From assembly GCA_964363305.1 (NCBI GenBank), contig CAYIHX010000017.1:1-64000 (forward strand): a stretch of DNA of 64,000 nt, given 5' to 3'. This DNA is from CAYIHX01 sp964363305 (GTDB lineage: Bacteria > Bdellovibrionota > UBA1018). A program made the position numbers and the translations under genes. Positions 58,576 to 64,000 of this stretch are shown one piece after another (the stretch's first letter is position 1; every line of letters starts with the position of its first letter). The notes under the pieces were generated by a model. It ran no database searches. It was not told the DNA's origin and saw only the letters and a program-made list of their open reading frames with translations.

Positions 58576-59106
58576 TTAAGGAGACACGAACCGTCGCACT
58601 CGCCACGGCCCAATGAAGCTCATTCCGGTGCTGAAGCTCCGAACTTTGCCCTGGTTGTCGACGAGCACGACGGTGGGAGTAACCTCAATGCCCAACGCTC
58701 GCGCGGCTCGTCCGCCTGCATCCCACGCGGTGGGAAAGGGGTAGCCTCGCTCGCGTACGGCCTTTTTGTATTCGTTCGGGTTTTCGTCGATGCTGATGGC
58801 AAGGATTTTTTCAGGGGGAATTTTTCCTGCGCGGACGCTCGAGTCGAAGCGACTGAGCTCGATTTTGCAGGGGCCGCACCAGGAGGCCCAGAAGAGGAGC
58901 GCCTGATTTCCACGCGAAGGATCGTAGAGGAGGCGCATCTGTTGGGCTTCGGTGGGTAGCTCAAGCGTCGGAACGGCGCGGCCCTCCTGCTGCATGGCAC
59001 GCAGCCAGGTCGGGGCTCGTGCCGAGATCAACGCTACCAGCAAGAACCAGAACGCGATGTCGCGCCACCGTTTTTTGAGAGTCGTGGGGAGATGGGAGAA
59101 ATTCAT
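58576..59106 (-). CDS. TlpA/ResA-like thioredoxin-fold protein
   Basis: A 176-residue membrane-anchored thiol-disulphide protein. N-terminal hydrophobic anchor (about residues 18-32), redox motif WCGPC (C77, C80) and cis-proline in EVTPTVV. It would reduce or isomerise disulphides on the periplasmic side, for example in cytochrome c maturation. The start overlaps the radical SAM gene stop (ATGA). It lies upstream of the peptide operon with a 174-base space that could hold the operon's promoter. Confidence 0.82.
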   Translation of the reverse strand: MNFSHLPTTLKKRWRDIAFWFLLVALISARAPTWLRAMQQEGRAVPTLELPTEAQQMRLLYDPSRGNQALLFWASWCGPCKIELSRFDSSVRAGKIPPEKILAISIDENPNEYKKAVRERGYPFPTAWDAGGRAARALGIEVTPTVVLVDNQGKVRSFSTGMSFIGPWRVRRFVSP

Positions 59107-60233
59107 CTGGGCTGGTCCGTGGGCGTGTTTTCATCCATTTTCTGAATTTCGCCAAATGCGAAATTTTCGGGGATTGACTCGGGATGACTCGTCGGGGATT
59201 TCGCATTCGGCGAAATTGCCGCCCCGCGCGCAGAGGGGGTGCCGAGCGCGCGGCCCTGCAGGCAGCCACGTTCGTTGAGGAGGTCGCGTAAACGGTTGTG
59301 TGGCGTCCAGCGTTCGCGGCTCCAGTCGGGCGCGAGGCATTCTTCGGGATGCGTGGCGTTCGCGCAAAGGCGTTCGATGTAAATTTCGGGACTGAGATGA
59401 TCGACGAAGTCGCGGACGACTTCGCCGTACTCGCCGAGACTGAGAGTCTTAAAGGGTTGTTCGCGGTATTGACGCCCCATCGTGGTGTGCTCGAGCACCA
59501 TGAGTTGGTGCAGCTTGGCGCCTTCGACGCCGAGATCGTTCAGAATCAAAGCAGCGTCGCGAGCAGCACGGACGGAATCAGTAGGGGCGCCGAAGATGAA
59601 GTGCGCGCAGAGGTGCACCTTGGGGGCGCGAGCGCGCATCTTCCGGATAGCGTCGATCGAGGATTGACCGTCATGGCCCCGGACGAACCATTCAAGCGTC
59701 GGATTTTCAAATGACTGTACGCCGAGCTCGAGCGAAACGTAGGTGCGTTCGCTGAGTTCGGCGAGGAGATCGATGACGTCATCTGGCAAGCAATCAGGTC
59801 GCGTGCCGACGCAGAGGCCATCGATCTCGGGAACGGAGAGCGCCGCCTCATAGATGGAGCGCAGGTAGGGTACTTCGCCGTAGGTGTTCGTGTAACTTTG
59901 GAAATAAGCGAGAAAATGAGAGGCATTGAACCTTTGGCGGATGGGGTCTATCCGCGAGCGGATCTGCTCGATCACCTCGCTGCCTCGACCCTTCTTTCCA
60001 TTGTATGAACTCGAGCCGCGCACATCGCAGAAGGTGCAGCCGCCTTTGGAGATGGCTCCGTCGCGGGTGGGGCAGGTGAGTCCGCTCGCGACGACAACCT
60101 TATAGGTTTTTCCGCCGAAGGTATTCTGGAGGTAACGATTGTAGCTATAGAAGCGCTCAGTGGCCGTCGGAGTAAACGGCGGAGTGGGTGGGTGGGGAGC
60201 TGCGGACGCAACGGATGGCATGGCTCGGTGCAT
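59103..60233 (-). CDS. TIGR01212 family radical SAM protein (YtqA-like)
   Basis: A 376-residue radical SAM enzyme. The cluster ligands are in LTCPTRDGAISKGGCTFCDVRG-type spacing (Cys, then Cys-x2-Cys), followed by YFQSYTNTYG and GLCVGTRPDCLPDD. Members are of unknown specificity. I start at ATG 60233 because upstream codons come from the family B repeat. The last about 40 codons pass through REP copy 4 and read ISPNAKSP, HPESIPENFAFGEI, so the native C-terminus may be displaced. Confidence 0.8.
   Translation of the reverse strand: MHRAMPSVASAAPHPPTPPFTPTATERFYSYNRYLQNTFGGKTYKVVVASGLTCPTRDGAISKGGCTFCDVRGSSSYNGKKGRGSEVIEQIRSRIDPIRQRFNASHFLAYFQSYTNTYGEVPYLRSIYEAALSVPEIDGLCVGTRPDCLPDDVIDLLAELSERTYVSLELGVQSFENPTLEWFVRGHDGQSSIDAIRKMRARAPKVHLCAHFIFGAPTDSVRAARDAALILNDLGVEGAKLHQLMVLEHTTMGRQYREQPFKTLSLGEYGEVVRDFVDHLSPEIYIERLCANATHPEECLAPDWSRERWTPHNRLRDLLNERGCLQGRALGTPSARGAAISPNAKSPTSHPESIPENFAFGEIQKMDENTPTDQPR
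59146..59216. repeat. REP family C, copy 4 (inside the radical SAM 3' end)
   Basis: ATTTCGCCAAATGCGAAAT, GACTCGGGATGACTCGTC and ATTTCGCATTCGGCGAAAT: the same double-hairpin as copies 1-3 but 9-10 kb from RAYT2. It is translated in frame as the tail of the radical SAM protein. Confidence 0.8.
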
Positions 60234-60243
60234 AGCAAATTTC

Positions 60244-60432
60244 TGCGGTGCCAGGCACCCTTTGTTTAACAAATTAAAATTTTGGGGTTTACGTAAAGCC
60301 CAAAAGTTAATTTTCTTAACAAATGNNNNNNNNNNGGGGGCCCCGCCACCATTTTTAAAGAAAATAAACTTTTTGGCTTTTACTTAAACAAAATTTGTTA
60401 ATTTGCTTAACTATTGGTGCCTGGCACCGCAG
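60244..60432. repeat. Family B inverted repeat interrupted by an assembly gap
   Basis: Outer boxes TGCGGTGCCAGGCACC (60244-60259) and its inverse at 60417-60432 enclose AT-rich arms with TTAA-type boxes and ten N (60326-60335). The two arms agree only loosely near the N run, with changes in homopolymer lengths, as at low-quality contig ends. The original was probably a long palindrome like the one at 27266-27360. Confidence 0.75.
60326..60335. other. Assembly gap (10 N) inside a family B inverted repeat
   Basis: Ten N between the two arms of the 60244-60432 repeat. The length of the missing sequence is unknown. Confidence 0.95.
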
Positions 60433-60435
60433 AAA

Positions 60436-60777
60436 TCAGCGTTTCTTCTTCGCCATCGGGCCCTTTTTCTTCAGCGTGTCGAGTTCGCCGGCGATCAGTT
60501 TTACGTTCGCATCCAGCTGCTCGATGACGCTTTTCTGGGTCAGCACTGTGGTGCCGATCTCTTCGACCAGCTTCTTGGTCTTGATGTAGTCTTCCTTGAG
60601 CAGCGTTACCTCTTGGGTCATCATCTGGAGGCGAGCCTTGAGCTGCGTTGTTTCTTGCTGTGAAGCCTCGAGCTTGCTCTGTAATTCGTCTTGGCCAGGG
60701 CAGCTTGGCATGCTGAGTCCCAGCATGAGCGGAAGAAAAATGGAAAGCGCCGCGAACAACCCAACCTTTTTATCCAT
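60436..60777 (-). CDS. Small coiled-coil lipoprotein
   Basis: A 113-residue protein with a signal sequence and lipobox-like MPSC (Cys 26), then a long helical coiled coil (about residues 30-100, heptad pattern in LKARLQMMTQEVTLLKEDY) and a basic end (KKKR). It could be a wall-spanning or scaffold lipoprotein like Lpp, but no orthologue is recognised. It lies between the repeat and rodA on the same strand. Confidence 0.6.
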   Translation of the reverse strand: MDKKVGLFAALSIFLPLMLGLSMPSCPGQDELQSKLEASQQETTQLKARLQMMTQEVTLLKEDYIKTKKLVEEIGTTVLTQKSVIEQLDANVKLIAGELDTLKKKGPMAKKKR

Positions 60778-60802
60778 TTTGTGAGTTTAACACGCTCTCG
60801 CG

Positions 60803-61960
60803 TTAGAACATGAACTTCTTATTTGCGATATTCGTCAAAATGGCGACGCCGATCATCGAGGTCAGCAGTGAGCTGCCTCCGTAACTCATGAACGGCAGCG
60901 GGACTCCTACGATGGGCAGCAGTCCCATCACCATTCCTAAATTTACGACCGTGTGCCAAAAAAAGATCGTGCAGATTCCGAAGGCGAGCATCAGCCCGAA
61001 TTTATCGTTCGCTTGGTAGGCAATCGAAAGTCCGTTGACGAGGAACGTGAGGTAAAGCGATACGAGTACCATTGCCCCGAGAAAACCCCATTCTTCGGCA
61101 AAGACGGAGAAGATGAAATCGGTATGGTGCTCAGGTAGAAAGTTAAGCTGGCTTTGTGTTCCCTTGGCCCACCCTTTGCCAGTCAACTGACCGCTGCCCA
61201 CGGCGATCATCGATTGAATGGAGTTGTATCCGGCACCCTTGGGGTCGGACATCGGGTTGACGAACGTAATGATCCGTTGCCGTTGGTAGGGTTTCAGGCC
61301 GTACCGATAGGCCAGGGGCGCCACGATCGCCGCGCAGGTGGCGAGAATCAACAGGGTGCGTGGTTGAATGCGAATAAAGAGCATCATAGAACCGAAGGCG
61401 AGCAGGATGATCATAGCGGTTCCGAGGTCGGGCTGCAGCATGATGAGGCCGGCGGGAACGGCTACAAGTAAGGCGGGAAGAATTAGATCGCGAAACCCGT
61501 ATCCTCCGATCGTCTTGTCGTTCTCGAAATATTTCGAGAGGCAGATCACCATGGAGAGTTTCATGAACTCGGAGGGCTGTATGCGAAATGCTCCGAACCC
61601 GATCCAGCGCTGGGCGCCGAGCGAGGCCCTTCCGAGAACGAGAACGAGAACGAGGAGGATGAGATTCGCGAAGTAGATGGCGTATGCAAAGCGAGACAGG
61701 ATCGAGTAGTGGACTAAGAGGACAATGGCTGCGATGACGAAAAGTCCGCTGGAAAAATAGATGAGCTGGGTCTTGTAGAGCCCAAGGGATTTGTCTTGTA
61801 CCCCGGTGGCGCTCATCAGGTTTGAGATCCCAATTCCAAAAATCAAGACCATGAGGATGAGCATCGTCCAGTTGAACTTGCGGAGCTCCTGCTCGTAGTA
61901 TCCAGTGCGCATCGCGCTCTCGTCCAGCGCCATTGGGGTTTCCATCACGGTATGAGTCAT
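60803..61960 (-). CDS. rodA: Rod-shape peptidoglycan glycosyltransferase RodA
   Basis: A 385-residue SEDS membrane protein, about ten helices. Signatures: RWIGFGAFRIQPSEFMKL, LQPDLGTA and the C-terminal PFMSYGGSSLLTSMIG. It polymerises glycan strands in the elongasome together with PBP2, encoded directly upstream. ATG 61960 is preferred to a start 24 codons earlier, which would add a poor extension into the mrdA end. Confidence 0.92.
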   Translation of the reverse strand: MTHTVMETPMALDESAMRTGYYEQELRKFNWTMLILMVLIFGIGISNLMSATGVQDKSLGLYKTQLIYFSSGLFVIAAIVLLVHYSILSRFAYAIYFANLILLVLVLVLGRASLGAQRWIGFGAFRIQPSEFMKLSMVICLSKYFENDKTIGGYGFRDLILPALLVAVPAGLIMLQPDLGTAMIILLAFGSMMLFIRIQPRTLLILATCAAIVAPLAYRYGLKPYQRQRIITFVNPMSDPKGAGYNSIQSMIAVGSGQLTGKGWAKGTQSQLNFLPEHHTDFIFSVFAEEWGFLGAMVLVSLYLTFLVNGLSIAYQANDKFGLMLAFGICTIFFWHTVVNLGMVMGLLPIVGVPLPFMSYGGSSLLTSMIGVAILTNIANKKFMF

Positions 61961-61973
61961 CAGTAAGGGCCTC

Positions 61974-64000
61974 CTATTCGCGCAGCGGCGCGGCGTTTTC
62001 GTCGGGGTCTGGCGCGGCCTCGGCTTCGTCACTCTCTACGGCTTCAGGCAGGGCGGGATCAGCGACCAGGTCTTCCTGCTCGGCTTCGATGTTCCGAGTT
62101 CGAGGAACGGCAACTGATTGGCCACCGTCCTTGAGACGCGTTGCAAGCACCTTTGGACCGTAGAGTTCTGGATAGTATTTTTCAAGGTAAGTCTTGATGA
62201 CCTCGCGGACAATGGGGGCAGCGCCTGTGGAGCCGCCGCAGACGTGTTCACCGATCACGGCGACCGCGATCACGGGGTTCTTGGCAGGTGCGTAACCGGC
62301 AAAGACACCATGGTGTCGGTGCTTGAACTTCATCTGATCGCAATGACCATAAATTTTGTCAGCCGCGAGTCTGAGCACCTGAACGGTTCCGGATTTTCCG
62401 ACGAAGTCCATACCTGGCAGCCGTTGCGAGAAGGCCGTTCCGCGTGGCGTGTTGACCACCGCCCAAAGCCCCTTTTTGATGAGCTCGACGGTCTTGGGCC
62501 TGAGACGCGTTTGGTCGAGCACCTCAGGTGTGAACTGCTTGAGCACCTCGCCATCCGCGGACTCGATCTCTTTCACGATGGAGGGTCGAAAAAGCGTTCC
62601 ACCGTTGGCGAGTGAAGCATAGGCATTGGCCAGCTGAAGCGTCGTGGCGAGTACGAAGCTTTGCCCGATCGCCACGCTGAGGGTTTCTCCGGTATTCCAG
62701 ACCTGGCCGTAGCGCTTCATCTTCCAGGCCTCGGTGGGAATGAGACCGGGAACCTCGCGTTCGAGATTGATGCCTGTTTTTCTGCCGAAACCGAGATGGC
62801 GTGCCCAATTGGCGATGTCGTCGACGCTCTTGAACTTCATCGCCAGGCGATAGAAAAATACGTCGCACGATTGTTGGAGGGCCGATACAACGTTCATTTC
62901 TCCATGGCCACCCCGGGAGTGGCAGTGGACGGTTCGATTGCCGAGCTTGATGGAGCCGCCGCATCGAAAGGTGGTGGTTTCGTCGATAATTCCTTCTTCG
63001 AGTCCCGCGATCGCCGTGGCGATCTTGAAAGTTGACCCCGGAGAATAGTGGTCCTGTAGGGTCTTATCGCGCAGAGGGCGGTTCTCGTTGGAGAGGAGCT
63101 CTTTCCACAGCGCATAGGGAATGCCGCGAGAGAAGAGGGTCGGGTCGAAAGAGGGGCGGGAGAGCATGGCGAGGATCTCGCCGGTTCGCGGGTCGATCGC
63201 GACGAGCGAGCCGATCTTCGTGCCAAACGCCTTGGTGGCGGCCAGTTGCAGGTCTTGATCGACTGTGAGGACCAGGTTTTTGCCCGGAATGGAGGGCCGC
63301 TCTTCGTCTTTCCCAATTACGTTCGTCTCGTTCTTTTCGTCGAGTTTGATACGGCCGAGGGCATCGACCTCGACGAGCTTTTCTCCATCGATGCCGCGCA
63401 GGTAGGGTTCCATCTGTTTCTCGAGTCCAAATTTTCCGATCGTATCTCCCAGTTTGTAGTTCAGCCCCTTTTTTTGGAAAATGGGCAGCTCGCGGGCGTT
63501 CACTTCGCCGATGTAGCCGAGCAGATGCGATGCGACCTCCCCATAGAGATTGGTGCGCTTGATCTCCTCCTGGATCTGCACACCGGGCATGTCGATGCGC
63601 CAAGCTTCGATCAGGGCCACCTCCTCTCGCGAGAGATCGATTTTTATTTTTACCGGGATAAAGGAAGGCTGGACGCGGGACTTTTTCAGGACGGCTTGAA
63701 TCTCCTCTTCCGTCATCGAGACAAGCCCGGAGAGTTGTCGGATGGTTTCGTCGCCTTTCTTCGATTCGTTCAGATATTGCGGGACAATTTCAAGATCGAA
63801 GGCGGGACGGTTGTCGATCAGGAGTTTTCGATTGCGATCGAAGATCATGCCCCTCGGTGCAGAGATCTTTACGCGCTTGATGCGGTTCTCTTCGGAGAAC
63901 TGGCGCATTTGATCGCCCCGGAGGATCTGCAGATGGACGAGTCGGAGCGACAGCACGCCGAGCCCCACAAAAAGAGCTGCGTACAGGAATCTGAAACGAT
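61974..64000 (-). CDS. mrdA: Penicillin-binding protein 2, 5' end outside the window
   Basis: 675 codons of PBP2 run to the right edge; the frame is open upstream with a membrane segment (RFRFLYAALFVGLGVLSLRLVHL), so only the first codons are missing. Transpeptidase motifs are visible: SPGSTFKI (catalytic Ser), an SCDVFFY second motif and VGKSGT. It cross-links wall made by RodA. The C-terminus has a long acidic tail (EAEAAPDPDENAAPLRE). Confidence 0.92.
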   Translation of the reverse strand, partial: RFRFLYAALFVGLGVLSLRLVHLQILRGDQMRQFSEENRIKRVKISAPRGMIFDRNRKLLIDNRPAFDLEIVPQYLNESKKGDETIRQLSGLVSMTEEEIQAVLKKSRVQPSFIPVKIKIDLSREEVALIEAWRIDMPGVQIQEEIKRTNLYGEVASHLLGYIGEVNARELPIFQKKGLNYKLGDTIGKFGLEKQMEPYLRGIDGEKLVEVDALGRIKLDEKNETNVIGKDEERPSIPGKNLVLTVDQDLQLAATKAFGTKIGSLVAIDPRTGEILAMLSRPSFDPTLFSRGIPYALWKELLSNENRPLRDKTLQDHYSPGSTFKIATAIAGLEEGIIDETTTFRCGGSIKLGNRTVHCHSRGGHGEMNVVSALQQSCDVFFYRLAMKFKSVDDIANWARHLGFGRKTGINLEREVPGLIPTEAWKMKRYGQVWNTGETLSVAIGQSFVLATTLQLANAYASLANGGTLFRPSIVKEIESADGEVLKQFTPEVLDQTRLRPKTVELIKKGLWAVVNTPRGTAFSQRLPGMDFVGKSGTVQVLRLAADKIYGHCDQMKFKHRHHGVFAGYAPAKNPVIAVAVIGEHVCGGSTGAAPIVREVIKTYLEKYYPELYGPKVLATRLKDGGQSVAVPRTRNIEAEQEDLVADPALPEAVESDEAEAAPDPDENAAPLRE

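Noticed and set aside
58391..58606. 71-codon frame on the minus strand upstream of the candidate precursor
   Set aside because: It starts at GTG without a ribosome site inside the end of the thioredoxin-like gene and ends 11 bases into the peptide gene. Codon pattern is only moderate, so I treat it as chance or at most a leader.
1..64000. CRISPR arrays, rRNA, tRNA, prophage or replication origin
   Set aside because: Looked for; the direct and inverted repeats present are REP-type, without regular spacers, and no RNA gene or phage structural gene was seen.

Overview
This is a chromosomal window of roughly 57-60% GC from a Gram-negative bacterium. Lipopolysaccharide heptose genes, many lipoproteins with lipoboxes, RodA/PBP2 and an AsmA-like protein all point to two membranes. 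Two TIGR02147-family regulators (typical of Bdellovibrio-like bacteria and Fibrobacter) and an FHA-GGDEF protein built like Bdellovibrio DgcB suggest Bdellovibrionota. This placement is inference; no rRNA, tRNA or CRISPR array was seen. Two runs of ten N mark scaffold joins, and both fall inside inverted repeats, so this is probably a draft or metagenome assembly.

Layout. 1-5.3 kb: a cut-off SWIM-domain (probably SNF2 helicase) gene, then N-formylglutamate amidohydrolase, dusC, a membrane metallophosphoesterase, an NAD(P)-binding protein and a methyltransferase in a tight operon. 5.3-6.1 kb: a REP-associated tyrosine transposase (RAYT) between inverted repeats. 6.1-12.1 kb: a large lipoprotein, comM, a J-domain protein and a comEC-like gene. 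12-24.6 kb: SDR, a matrixin-like protease, an HD hydrolase, a ureohydrolase, a serine protease, thrS, two paralogous lipoproteins bracketing rimI and a hepT/mntA toxin-antitoxin pair, and an XRE regulator with an unknown partner. 24.9-31.7 kb: a lytic transglycosylase, queD-queC-DUF366, and hisC-cmk-heptosyltransferase-heptose kinase. 31.7-36.4 kb: ilvE, ppsR-type regulator, miaA, mutL. 37-39.6 kb: two convergent copies of a 'small secreted protein + TIGR02147 regulator' module. 39.6-41.1 kb: an AT-rich islet of acetyltransferases. 41-48 kb: an AsmA-like protein, pirin (cut by a gap), an FHA-GGDEF cyclase, pgi and an acyl-CoA dehydrogenase. 48-51.3 kb: a C39-type protein, a second RAYT with its own REP family and an isovaleryl-CoA-type dehydrogenase. 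51.4-55.6 kb: two uncharacterised proteins and rlmN. 55.6-60.2 kb: a compact operon with a small peptide, a borosin-type N-methyltransferase, an MFS exporter and a 2OG-Fe(II) oxygenase, preceded by thioredoxin-like and radical SAM genes. 60.4-64 kb: a coiled-coil lipoprotein, rodA and PBP2 (cut by the window edge).

Two things stand out. First, 55.56-58.4 kb looks like an uncharacterised split-borosin-like RiPP cluster: a 55-residue candidate precursor, a stand-alone tetrapyrrole-methylase-fold peptide N-methyltransferase, an exporter and a hydroxylase. Second, the window carries several families of long, near-perfect palindromes. In one family the outermost TGA is the stop codon of every adjacent 3' gene end (four of four), and a RAYT sits between two copies. 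A second RAYT is associated with another REP family whose copies are translated as in-frame C-terminal tails of two proteins.
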